Source: Alphaproteobacteria bacterium (lineage in GTDB: Bacteria; Pseudomonadota; Alphaproteobacteria; CAAGCB01; CAG-977). From it: a DNA stretch of 24,562 nucleotides. The stretch is from positions 1 to 24,562 of the forward strand of contig CAAGCY010000020.1 in the NCBI GenBank assembly GCA_900768465.1, read 5' to 3'. The notes beneath the pieces were generated by a model, which searched no databases, was not told the DNA's origin, and worked only from the letters and a program-made list of their open reading frames with translations. Position numbers and translations under genes: made by a program. This document shows positions 7,012 through 14,923 of the stretch, in pieces; positions within the stretch are counted from its first letter, which is position 1; every line of letters begins with the position of its first letter.

Positions 7012-7119
7012 CGTCATCACGAGGAGGGCTTCAGCCCGACGTGGTGATCCATTTGCAGGATGCTTGCTGCAAAGGCGGAGTCATTGGATTGCTTCGTCGT
7101 TCCGCTCCTCGCAATGACG
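7012..7119 (-). repeat. 108-bp palindromic repeat, copy 4 (inverted)
   Basis: This is almost the exact reverse complement of the copies at 1-108 and 117-224, with the same 108-base length. Copies 1/2 and 4 therefore form a long inverted repeat around about 6.8 kb. It sits downstream of rlmI and may also act as its transcript end, as no classic terminator is seen there. Confidence 0.93.
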
Positions 7120-7152
7120 GGGGAAAGGGGGCGAGGGCTGCGTTTGGCTCAA

Positions 7153-8346
7153 CTAATCCAGCTGATAGACCAGACACTTCAGATACGCCGTTTCGGGCAA
7201 GTGCGGGTGGACGGGGTGGTCGGGGCCAGCGCCCGCCTGCAAAATCAATCGTCCCGATTTGCCCGCTTCGGTAATGCCGCGCGAACATTCCGCCAGAAAT
7301 TCGTCGGGCTTGACGTGGTGCGAACACGATCCCAAAGCCAAAATCCCGTCCCGTTCGACTAATCCCGCCGCCAGACGTGCCATTTTTCGATAGCCGCGCA
7401 GTCCCGCCTGTATGTCTTTTTTGACTTTGGCGAAAGCGGGGGGATCGCAGACGACGATTCCGAATTTTTCCTTGTCCTTGTTCATATTTTCCAGCACGTC
7501 GAACGCGTTGTCCCGTATCCACGACGCTTTGTCGGTCAAGCCGTTGGTTTCGGCGGCTTTTTTCGCAAGGTCGAGTGCTTGTTCCGAACGGTCGACGCCG
7601 ATGATTTCCTTGGCGTGTCCGATGCCCATGTGAAGCGCGAATCCGCCCGCGTAAGTGTAAAAGTCAATGCACCGTTTGTTCGGGGCAAGCCGCCCGACAA
7701 ACGCGCGGTTTTCCCGCTGGTCGTAAAACCAGCCCGTTTTTTGACCTTCTTTCAAGTCGGCGTAAAAGTAAATGCCGTTTTCGCGCACGGGAACGACATC
7801 GGGCAAAGTGCCTTTGGCGACTTCGTACAGCGGTTCCAGCCCTTCCAAAGAACGGGCGGCGGATTCGGCGCGCAAGACGATGCACGACGGGTGCAGGACT
7901 TCGTCAATCGCGGCGACGACGCTTTCTTTCATCAAATCCATGCCCGCCGTGTTGATTTGGCACGCGACGATGTCGTCAAAACGGTCGATAATCAGCCCCG
8001 GCAGACCATCGCCTTCCGAATGGACCAAGCGGTAAAACGGCGAATTGACCAAAGCGTCGCGCAGGGCGACGCAGCGGCGCAGTTTTTTGGCGATGAACGC
8101 GGTGTTGATTTCCGTTTGAACGTCCGACGCGATTTTGCGAAAAGCTATCAATGAATGGGCGTTGAACGTCCCCAATCCTAAAAAAGTCCCCGTGTTGTCG
8201 GTCAGTTTGACGATTGATCCGGCGGGGATTTGCTTGGCGTCGGCGGTCATGTCGATTTCGTTGGAAAACACCCACGGCGACCCCGCTTTGATTCGGCGGG
8301 AGCAGCCTTGTTTCAATTTTATTTCGGGCAAAGTACTGTTTTTCAT
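7153..8346 (-). CDS. rlmI: 23S rRNA (cytosine-C5) methyltransferase, RlmI family
   Basis: The product has 397 residues, the usual RlmI length. An N-terminal PUA-like domain (about 8-75) contains SPWVFSNEI. It is followed by the linker signature GQKTGWFYDQRENR (201-214), SAM motif I DFYTYAGGFALH (228-239), the acidic GVDRSEQALDLA (250-261), catalytic DPPAFAK (301-307) and the cysteine motif GSCSHH (339-344). The family makes m5C1962 in 23S rRNA; the exact site here is inferred. The start has an AAGGAAA Shine-Dalgarno. It is divergent from the gene at 8410. Confidence 0.92.
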   Translation of the reverse strand: MKNSTLPEIKLKQGCSRRIKAGSPWVFSNEIDMTADAKQIPAGSIVKLTDNTGTFLGLGTFNAHSLIAFRKIASDVQTEINTAFIAKKLRRCVALRDALVNSPFYRLVHSEGDGLPGLIIDRFDDIVACQINTAGMDLMKESVVAAIDEVLHPSCIVLRAESAARSLEGLEPLYEVAKGTLPDVVPVRENGIYFYADLKEGQKTGWFYDQRENRAFVGRLAPNKRCIDFYTYAGGFALHMGIGHAKEIIGVDRSEQALDLAKKAAETNGLTDKASWIRDNAFDVLENMNKDKEKFGIVVCDPPAFAKVKKDIQAGLRGYRKMARLAAGLVERDGILALGSCSHHVKPDEFLAECSRGITEAGKSGRLILQAGAGPDHPVHPHLPETAYLKCLVYQLD

Positions 8347-8409
8347 GGCGTTTCCTTTCGGGGTCTTTTAAACTGTATTGAAAATCGTTTTACCACGTCA
8401 GGGGCGGTT

Positions 8410-10317
8410 ATGGCAAAAAAAGAAAAATTTTTTTCGGCGGGCGAACTTTTGTTCCGACAGGGCGAACCGTGCAAAAACGTTTATACGATTCTGGACGGGC
8501 AAGCCGAACTGTTCGTTGAAACAAACGGCAGAGAACGCATCGCGGGACGCAAGCGCGCCGATGACGTGCTGGGCGCGGACGATGTGCTGAACGGCGTTTA
8601 TTCGGCTTCCGCCCGCGCGGTCGGCGAATTGACCGTGCAGGTCGCAACCGCCGACGAATACATCGCCAAACGCCAAAGGACGGGGGCTTTGTCGCCCAAG
8701 GACGACAGTTTTGCTTTTGACGACGATGACGACGGCTTTGATTTCGATTCGGACGATAACGACGATTTCGATTTCGACAAGCCCGTCGGAAAACCCGCTT
8801 CCCGCGCCGCGGATTCGCCGAACGGCGAGGATGAGCCGCCCAAAAAGCAGGCTTTGGTCAAGGTGGAAAGACCGCGCGCGCCCGCCGTCAAAGTGGTTGA
8901 TAAACCCGTTGTTCTGCATGCCGAACCGAAACATTCCGCGCTGGCGGATTGGTTGAAAGAGGGAACGGACGGCGAAGTGTCGTTCGGAACGGCTTTGGTG
9001 CTGGCGTCGATTGACGGCGACGACGACGGGGCGATTCGCGAATCTTTGTATCAGATTTTGCGCCAAATCCCGAATGTGCGGGTCAAAGTCGTCGACGGTG
9101 TGATTGACGACGCGAACGGGGCGCGCGCCGCCATGCAAATGCGGACGTGGATGGAAGCGCACGCGGCGGATTTCGGGCTGTACGCGCGGTTTGACAACGC
9201 GGGGCGGGTGCTGGAATTCCACGCCGTCCGCGGCGGAACGGTCGAAAACAATCCGTTCGATGTCGGGACGCGGTTCTTTTTGCCCGTGCAAATGGACGAC
9301 CTGCACAAAACGCTGTTGAAAGCTTTTACGGTCGGCGTGCTGTTGCCGACGCGGCTGGAACACGAACAGCTGCTTCACCTGTTTTTGCCGCCTTTGCTGA
9401 ACGAAGCGGGCGCGTACGCCGCCGAACCGATGACGGGACTGACGGCGGAGGAGCAGGGTGCAAACCTGACCTGTTTTGCCAACGTGCTGTCTTTGATCAG
9501 TTTGTTCAAATTCGCGGAAAACAAGACGGCTTTGGCATCCGAAGTGTATGAAAAAGCGCTGACTTTACTGCCGCCTTACGCCCCCGAATATGTGTTTGTA
9601 ACGCGCCAAGTCGGCTTGATTCACCAGTTGGACGGCGAACAAAAGGAAGATATCGCCGATTTCAAACTGGCGGAACAGGCGTTTCAAAAAGCCGCGGACG
9701 CCGTTTCCAAAAAATACAAACCCGAAGCGTACGGCGATTTGAAGCTGAGAATCGGCAATGTGCGTCAAAAAATCGCTTTCCGATCGGGAAACGGCGAGGA
9801 TTTCGTTTCCGCCATGACGGCGTACCGCGATTCGCTTTCCGTCTTGAAGCCCGCAAAAGACGCCGACAAATGGGCGGACGCGGTCAACGGTTTGGCGCGC
9901 ACGATGCAGCTGTTTTCGTCTTACAGCACAAAAACGACTTTGCTGAAAAAAGCGGTCGAACTGTATGAACGCGAATTGACCGTTCTGGACAGGGATGAAA
10001 AGCCTTTGCTGTGGGCGCGGGCAAGCAACAACTTGGCTTCGGCGCTGTTCCTGCTGTCGGAACGCGAAGGCGACAATCCCGATTTGCTGCACCGCGCGGT
10101 CGAAGTGTTTTCCGACGCTTTGGCGGTGTATGACAAACTGGGCGCCGAAAAAATGGCAAACGTCGCCCACAACAACTTGAAACGCGCCGAAAAAGCGCTG
10201 GCGGAAACGGAGCGCGAACTGGAAGCCAAGCAAAACTGGCTGGACGATTTGCTGGACGACGATGCGCCTTTGACGTTTGAAAAAATCGAGCTTGCCGACG
10301 ATTTAAAAGACGAATAA
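8410..10317 (+). CDS. Cyclic-nucleotide-binding-like / acidic linker / TPR protein
   Basis: The product has 635 residues. Residues 6-85 match the cNMP-binding fold (GELLFRQGEPCKNVYTILDGQAEL, then the hinge-like GADDVL and SASARAV). The canonical phosphate-binding pattern GEL...RSA is not kept, so classic cAMP binding is doubtful. Residues 98-123 are almost all Asp/Phe, followed by a Pro/Lys-rich linker to about 175. Residues 185-310 form a globular domain I cannot name, and about 350-600 are TPR-like helices. There is no DNA-binding domain or signal peptide. The frame is open 60 codons further upstream, but that part overlaps rlmI on the other strand; the ATG at 8410 gives the expected N-terminus. 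Likely a cytoplasmic scaffold or sensor; function unknown. Its end overlaps the prepilin peptidase by 15 bases, tail to tail. Confidence 0.8.
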   Translation: MAKKEKFFSAGELLFRQGEPCKNVYTILDGQAELFVETNGRERIAGRKRADDVLGADDVLNGVYSASARAVGELTVQVATADEYIAKRQRTGALSPKDDSFAFDDDDDGFDFDSDDNDDFDFDKPVGKPASRAADSPNGEDEPPKKQALVKVERPRAPAVKVVDKPVVLHAEPKHSALADWLKEGTDGEVSFGTALVLASIDGDDDGAIRESLYQILRQIPNVRVKVVDGVIDDANGARAAMQMRTWMEAHAADFGLYARFDNAGRVLEFHAVRGGTVENNPFDVGTRFFLPVQMDDLHKTLLKAFTVGVLLPTRLEHEQLLHLFLPPLLNEAGAYAAEPMTGLTAEEQGANLTCFANVLSLISLFKFAENKTALASEVYEKALTLLPPYAPEYVFVTRQVGLIHQLDGEQKEDIADFKLAEQAFQKAADAVSKKYKPEAYGDLKLRIGNVRQKIAFRSGNGEDFVSAMTAYRDSLSVLKPAKDADKWADAVNGLARTMQLFSSYSTKTTLLKKAVELYERELTVLDRDEKPLLWARASNNLASALFLLSEREGDNPDLLHRAVEVFSDALAVYDKLGAEKMANVAHNNLKRAEKALAETERELEAKQNWLDDLLDDDAPLTFEKIELADDLKDE

Positions 10318-11013
10318 TCCGTGAAACGCGGGCAGGGCTTGCAGCACCAAAACCACAATGACGCCCAAAAACAGCGACAGACCGTAAGGGCCTTCTTTGG
10401 TTTTGTGGCTTAAAACGATGACGGTGAAAAAGAAAAACGATGCCAGAATCGATGCCGCCAAACCCGCCGCGCCTATCCACGCGCCCGTCGCGGACAGCAT
10501 CTTTACGTCGCCGCCGCCCAAGCTTTGCGGACGGAACGGAGTCATCAGCGCGCTTGCAATCATGGGCATCAGATAGCCGAACAGCGCGCCGACGGCGGAT
10601 TCAAGCGGGCTTAATCCCGACAAGCCCATGGTCGCCGTGAAAAATCCCAAAATCAGCATGGGAACGGTCAACACGTCGGGCAACAGGTGCAGACGTTCGT
10701 CCACGCCCGCCATCAGCGCGGACAGCATAAAGAAAACAAACAAAAACGGCGAATATCCGAAATAAAGCAGACCGCACAGCAAAATTCCGCCGATGAAGCC
10801 CCACTTGAAACACGCGCGCAGCAGTCTGAACCACAAACGGCGGCGCAGTGCTTTGCGGGCGGCGTCCGATGCTTTGGCAAAGCGCGGAATGTGAAAACTG
10901 CGCACCAAAGCCGTTCCCGCGTCGGCGGGCATAAACTTGCCGAAACGGCGCACAAACAGCGGCAGGGGAAAGAATAAAACAAAGCCGATGCCGAAAAACA
11001 AGAGGATGCCCAT
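10303..11013 (-). CDS. A24-family prepilin peptidase (short, TadV/CpaA-like)
   Basis: The product has 236 residues with about six to seven hydrophobic segments. The two aspartates of the A24 aspartyl protease are present: D105 in GVDERLHLLPD and D169 in SLGGGDVKML. The N-terminal methyltransferase domain with paired CxxC of full PilD proteins is absent, so it is a peptidase-only form as in Tad/Flp systems. The N-terminal 70 residues are basic and unusual (RRFGK, RKALRRRLWFR). No pilin or Tad gene lies nearby, so the partner is elsewhere. The tail overlaps the gene at 8410-10317 by 15 bases. Confidence 0.82.
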   Translation of the reverse strand: MGILLFFGIGFVLFFPLPLFVRRFGKFMPADAGTALVRSFHIPRFAKASDAARKALRRRLWFRLLRACFKWGFIGGILLCGLLYFGYSPFLFVFFMLSALMAGVDERLHLLPDVLTVPMLILGFFTATMGLSGLSPLESAVGALFGYLMPMIASALMTPFRPQSLGGGDVKMLSATGAWIGAAGLAASILASFFFFTVIVLSHKTKEGPYGLSLFLGVIVVLVLQALPAFHGLFVF

Positions 11014-11022
11014 ATTTTTGCC

Positions 11023-11052
11023 TTTTCACAAAAGAATATTTCCCTCTATAAT
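11023..11052 (+). promoter_or_regulatory. Candidate promoter of tyrC-pheA-apt
   Basis: A perfect TATAAT (11047-11052) lies 24 bases before the tyrC ATG, with TTTTCA 18 bases upstream as a weak -35. Confidence 0.55.
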
Positions 11053-11076
11053 ACCTGAAAAAACGCAGGAGTCGAG

Positions 11077-11988
11077 ATGTCATATCTTTTTCATACGGCG
11101 GCGGTTGTCGGGGTCGGGCTGATCGGGTCGTCTTTGGCGCGGGTTTTAAAGCGCGACGGGCTGGCGGAAACGGTCGTCGGCGCGGGACGTTCGCAAAAAA
11201 CGCTGGACACCGCGCTTGAGCTGGGCGTGGTTGATGCCGCCTTTACGGATGTCAAAGCCGCCGTCAGGGACGCGGACATCGTGTTTGTTTGCACGCCCGT
11301 CGGGGTTATCGGCGATATTGTGAACGATTGTGCGCCCGCGATGAAAAAAGGCGCGATTTTAACCGATGTCGGGTCGGTCAAATCGGCGATAGCGGCGTTA
11401 AACGTTCCCGATTGTGTGCGCTTTGTTCCCGCTCATCCCGTTGCGGGAACCGAAAAATCGGGACCCGAAAACGGCTTTGCCGAATTGTTCAAAGGACGCT
11501 GGTGTATTCTGACGCCGACGGAAAAAACGGACAAAGCCGCGCTTGACACCGTGCGCGCGGTCTGGGAGGCCGCAGGGATGAAAGTCGAAGAAATGTCCCC
11601 CGAACGCCACGACAAAGTCATGGCTTTGATGTCGCATTTGCCGCATTTGATAGCGTACACGATTGTTGGAACGGCGGCGGATTTGGAGGAAAGCGAACAG
11701 CACGACGTGTTGAAATACGCGGCGGGCGGTTTTCGCGACTTTACGCGCATAGCGGGGTCTTCGCCCGTGATGTGGCGCGACATCTTTTTGAACAACGCCG
11801 ACGCGGTGCTGGACGGTTTGCAGCGGTTCACCGAGGATTTGACCGTTCTGCAGCGCGCCATCAGACACCGCGACGGGCAGACTTTGCAGGACTGGTTTTC
11901 CCGCACGCGCGCGATCCGCCAAAGCATTGTGGACGCAAAGCAGGATCAGCCCGAAAACGAAAAATTGCTGTTGAAAGGATTGAAATGA
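11077..11988 (+). CDS. tyrC: Prephenate/arogenate dehydrogenase (TyrA/TyrC family)
   Basis: The product has 303 residues. It oxidatively decarboxylates prephenate and/or arogenate toward tyrosine. Visible marks: N-terminal Rossmann motif VGVGLIGSS (G12, G14, G17), DVGSVK (97-102), the catalytic-region histidine H120 in VPAHPVAGTEKSGP, and SHLPHLIAY in the helical dimerisation domain. There is no fused chorismate mutase or ACT domain. Substrate preference between prephenate and arogenate cannot be read here. AGGAG precedes the start. The stop overlaps the next ATG (ATGA), so it is translationally coupled to pheA. Confidence 0.94.
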   Translation: MSYLFHTAAVVGVGLIGSSLARVLKRDGLAETVVGAGRSQKTLDTALELGVVDAAFTDVKAAVRDADIVFVCTPVGVIGDIVNDCAPAMKKGAILTDVGSVKSAIAALNVPDCVRFVPAHPVAGTEKSGPENGFAELFKGRWCILTPTEKTDKAALDTVRAVWEAAGMKVEEMSPERHDKVMALMSHLPHLIAYTIVGTAADLEESEQHDVLKYAAGGFRDFTRIAGSSPVMWRDIFLNNADAVLDGLQRFTEDLTVLQRAIRHRDGQTLQDWFSRTRAIRQSIVDAKQDQPENEKLLLKGLK

Positions 11989-12935
11989 AAGTAACTTACC
12001 AAGGCGTCATCGGTTGTTTTTCTTCAATGGTGTGCGAACGGTGCTTTCCCGACGCGGTGCACCGCAGCTGTTTGACTTTCGGCGACGCGATGCAGTCCGT
12101 CGTCAACGGCGAAGCGGACGTTGCCGTGATACCCGTTGAAAACTCGACGGCGGGGCGCGTGACCGAAGTGTACGGCATTTTGCCCGAATCGTCGCTGTTC
12201 ATTACGGGCGAGGCTTTTCTGCCCGTGCATTACTGCCTGATGGTGCCGACCAAGTTCGTGCGCGGACTGCCGCCGCAAAACTTGTCAGACGACGAACTGT
12301 TGGCGTGGAAGCGTTCCGCTCCGACGGCGGACGAACTGAAAGCCGCCGTTTCCCGCATTGCCGAAGTGCGGTCGCATCCGCAAGGGCTGGCTCAGTGTCA
12401 GAAGTTTTTACAGCGCGTTTTGCCGAACGCCCGTTTGCGCGACGCGTGGGATACGGCGGGGGCGGCGCGCGATTTGGCGCAGGAAATGACGCCGAACGTT
12501 GCCGTGCTGGCGCCCGCGGGGGCTTTGACGCGCTACAAAATGACGGCTTTGATGGAAAACGTCGAAGACCAAAGCGGCAACACGACGCGTTTTCTGTTCT
12601 TGAAAAAAACGCCGCTGAAGCCCGAAGAACTGCACAAAAAATCCCTGATAACCAGCTTGTTTTTCCGCACAAAGCACCAAGCGGGCGCGCTGGTCGAAGC
12701 GCTGAAAGTGTTTCAAAAGCACAATGTCAATATGACCAAGCTTGAAACCTATATGACGGGGATTCATCATTCCGAACCCGTGTTCTATGTCGATGTCGCG
12801 ATGAATCAGTTCGACGAAAACGGGCGGAAAACAATGGAAGAGCTGAAAGCCGTAACGCTTGGCGTACAGAGCCTCGGCACGTACGAAGCGTCCGACGCGC
12901 GGTCGGAAACGGCGGGATTTTTACCTGTGGAGTAA
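11985..12935 (+). CDS. pheA: Prephenate dehydratase with ACT domain
   Basis: The product has 316 residues; it converts prephenate to phenylpyruvate for phenylalanine. The catalytic domain shows YQGVIGCFS (5-13), VIPVENSTAGRV (48-59), HPQGLAQC (131-138) and the TTRFLF signature (200-205). An insert of roughly 30 residues (about 90-120) precedes the HPQ motif. The ACT domain (about 220-300) has AGALVEALKVF, but the Phe-binding ESRP motif is replaced by ETYM (254-257), a change I associate with alphaproteobacterial forms; feedback control may therefore differ. The start overlaps the tyrC stop (ATGA); no chorismate mutase domain is present. The frame is open 71 codons further upstream inside tyrC, but that is rejected. 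Confidence 0.94.
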   Translation: MKVTYQGVIGCFSSMVCERCFPDAVHRSCLTFGDAMQSVVNGEADVAVIPVENSTAGRVTEVYGILPESSLFITGEAFLPVHYCLMVPTKFVRGLPPQNLSDDELLAWKRSAPTADELKAAVSRIAEVRSHPQGLAQCQKFLQRVLPNARLRDAWDTAGAARDLAQEMTPNVAVLAPAGALTRYKMTALMENVEDQSGNTTRFLFLKKTPLKPEELHKKSLITSLFFRTKHQAGALVEALKVFQKHNVNMTKLETYMTGIHHSEPVFYVDVAMNQFDENGRKTMEELKAVTLGVQSLGTYEASDARSETAGFLPVE

Positions 12936-12940
12936 TGTTG

Positions 12941-13468
12941 ATGACTGAAAAATTCAATTTGCACGATTGTGTTCCGACTTTTCCCGATTTTCCCCAAAAA
13001 GGCGTGAACTTTTACGACATCACGGGATTGTTCAAAGACCCCGAAACTTTCGCGCTGACCGTTCAAAAAATGACGGCGCTGATTAAAAAATTTTCCCCCG
13101 ACCGCCTGTTCGCGATTGATTCAAAAGGCTTTATTTTCGCCGCGCCCGTCGCCGCGAATCTGGGTATCGGCTTGTCCCTGTTGCGCAAAGCGTCAAAGCT
13201 GCCGGGGACGGTCGTGCGCTATTCGTATGCTTTGGAATACGGCACGGACGAAATGGAATGTCGCGTCGAAGACTTCGCCCCGTCGGAACGGCTGGTCGTG
13301 GTGGACGATGTGCTGGCGACGGGCGGGACTTTGGCGGCGGGCGTGTCCTTGCTGCAACAAGTCGGCGGAAACGTTGTCGGTGCGGCGGCGGCTTTGGAAA
13401 TCGGCGATTTGCACGGACGCGAAAAAATCAATGTTCCCGTCGAATCGATGCTGTGGTATCCGCACTAA
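12941..13468 (+). CDS. apt: Adenine phosphoribosyltransferase
   Basis: The product has 175 residues. It salvages adenine with PRPP to AMP. The PRPP-binding motif VVVDDVLATGGT is at 119-130, with FPDFPQKGVNFYDIT near the N-terminus (15-28) and DSKGFIFAAPVA (60-71), all typical of Apt. Two starts are possible: ATG 12935, overlapping the pheA stop, and ATG 12941. The second is preferred because GGAG lies 8 bases before it but only 2 before the first. It is third in the tyrC-pheA-apt run. Its end overlaps the convergent thioesterase by 4 bases. Confidence 0.93.
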   Translation: MTEKFNLHDCVPTFPDFPQKGVNFYDITGLFKDPETFALTVQKMTALIKKFSPDRLFAIDSKGFIFAAPVAANLGIGLSLLRKASKLPGTVVRYSYALEYGTDEMECRVEDFAPSERLVVVDDVLATGGTLAAGVSLLQQVGGNVVGAAAALEIGDLHGREKINVPVESMLWYPH

Positions 13469-14190
13469 ATCCATAAAAAGCGCACGCGGGCGAACACCGT
13501 TCCGTCCGACGCGCGTTTGATGACGTGCTTGGTTTCAAGCCCGCTGATTTCCGTTTCGACAACTATGTCGTCGGTGAAAACGGCGGGCTTTTTAAACGCG
13601 ATGTCAGCTTCGGCTATTGTGTGCGCGGCGCGGAAATCGCGCGGCACGGCTTCGCTTGCCCACAGGGGATAGTTCGTGTTGTTGACGTGCTTGTTCAAAT
13701 CGATTTCGCTCCACCGCACGGGGAACGCCGCCGAAAAATCCGTCCGTTCGGGCAGGGCGGGGTTGGCAAACGCCGTTTCGACCATACGTTCGGGCAAAAC
13801 GTCGTAAGCGGGAACGTTGCCTTCGATTTTAACGGGGCGTTTGGTGTCAAGGTTTATCAGCGCCCATTGTGACGACGCGTAAAACAGCGGCTTGCCCTGT
13901 TCGTCAATCGCCGAAAATTCGCGAATCCCCGTAATCAGAGTCTTGTCCGACGGCCATGTCGCCAGCGTAAAGCTTTCGTTCAAGGCGGGCATGCGTTCGA
14001 CTTTGACGGCATAATTCGCGCCGACCCAGCCGATTCCGCGGCTGATGCCGTACTCGTACCCCAATCCCATTTCCGCGGCGTGCGTATCCGCCAAATCTTG
14101 GAACAAATCGAAAATCAAATCGAATCGCAAAACGCCGTTTGCGTCGCATTCGTGAATTTTAACCGTGCGGGAAAGGGTGCATTTTTCCAT
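13465..14190 (-). CDS. Acyl-ACP thioesterase (double hotdog)
   Basis: The product has 241 residues, two hotdog halves. The first half has HECDANGVLRFDLIFDLFQDLA (13-34, quoted by position; key residues D16 and the DLFQD helix). The second holds the conserved DLNKHVNN (164-171), which in the acyl-ACP thioesterase family contains the catalytic-region Asn and His. It would release fatty acids from acyl-ACP. The frame is open almost 200 codons further upstream, but ATG 14190 has an AAGGAG site and gives the family N-terminus. It is divergent from the methyltransferase at 14272. Confidence 0.88.
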   Translation of the reverse strand: MEKCTLSRTVKIHECDANGVLRFDLIFDLFQDLADTHAAEMGLGYEYGISRGIGWVGANYAVKVERMPALNESFTLATWPSDKTLITGIREFSAIDEQGKPLFYASSQWALINLDTKRPVKIEGNVPAYDVLPERMVETAFANPALPERTDFSAAFPVRWSEIDLNKHVNNTNYPLWASEAVPRDFRAAHTIAEADIAFKKPAVFTDDIVVETEISGLETKHVIKRASDGTVFARVRFLWI

Positions 14191-14271
14191 GGAACAACTC
14201 CTTTTTTCTTTATTTAAAGGGCAAAAAGCTGTTTTAATCAAGCTTAAAAGACAAAACAAAAGGGGCGATAA

Positions 14272-14886
14272 ATGGAAAATCAAGCGTTTTGGAACAAAAA
14301 TTGGGCAAAGTGGAAAGACGCGCCGAAGCCGTCTTTGTTTGCCGAAAAAGCCCTTAAAATTATGAAAATCAAGGACTTGCACATGGTTTTGGATGTCGGG
14401 TGCGGCAAGGGCGAAAACAGTCTGCTGTTTGCCGAAAACGGGATGCACACGACCGCTTTGGATATTTCGGACACCGCGCTTGAGTCGGTGGAACGCTTGC
14501 GCCGCGAGCGGATAAAAACGCTGTGCGCGAACATTGTTTCGGCGGATTTGGGCAGGGAAAAGTACGATGCCGTGTTCGCGTGCCTGTCTTTGCATTACTT
14601 TGACGATTGCACAACGCGCAAAATCATCGGCAAGCTGTATGACGCTTTGACGGCGGACGGTGTGCTGTTCGTGCGGTGCAAATCGACCGAAGACCCGTTG
14701 TACGGCAAAGGCGAACAAGTCGGCAAAGACATGTACCGCTTCGGATACGTCAGACACTTCTTTTCCCCCGAATATATGCAAGACGTTTTATCGGCTTTTC
14801 CCGATGTTCACATCACCGAAACGCGCGAAGGCTACTTCGGCGATTGCGCCTTTGTCGACGCGGTGGCGATGAAACAGAGCACTTGA
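14272..14886 (+). CDS. Class I SAM-dependent methyltransferase, substrate unknown (TehB-like)
   Basis: The product has 204 residues. SAM motif I is VLDVGCGKGENS (39-50), followed by the acidic TALDIS and the motif IV-like DAVFACLSLHYF. The N-terminus (FWNKNWAKW) resembles small TehB/UbiE-like methyltransferases. The substrate cannot be inferred. AAGGGG precedes the start. The stop codon overlaps the -35 of the next promoter, so it is not in an operon with guanine deaminase. Confidence 0.82.
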   Translation: MENQAFWNKNWAKWKDAPKPSLFAEKALKIMKIKDLHMVLDVGCGKGENSLLFAENGMHTTALDISDTALESVERLRRERIKTLCANIVSADLGREKYDAVFACLSLHYFDDCTTRKIIGKLYDALTADGVLFVRCKSTEDPLYGKGEQVGKDMYRFGYVRHFFSPEYMQDVLSAFPDVHITETREGYFGDCAFVDAVAMKQST

Positions 14887-14911
14887 CTTTCGTTCGGGGG
14901 ATAATTATAAC
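14883..14911 (+). promoter_or_regulatory. Promoter of the guanine riboswitch-guaD transcript
   Basis: TTGACT (14883-14888), 17 bases, TATAAC (14906-14911). The predicted start is near G14918, only six bases before the riboswitch P1 stem. The -35 overlaps the stop codon of the methyltransferase. Confidence 0.75.
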
Positions 14912-14923
14912 TTTCGGGTAAAG

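Noticed and set aside
8398..9378. 326-codon open frame opposite the cNMP/TPR gene
   Set aside because: Arg/Val/Phe-rich antisense shadow; the Asp-rich linker of the real gene becomes a Val/Ile run here.
12935..12940. apt start at the ATG overlapping the pheA stop
   Set aside because: The GGAG lies only two bases before it, but eight bases before the ATG at 12941; it adds only two residues.
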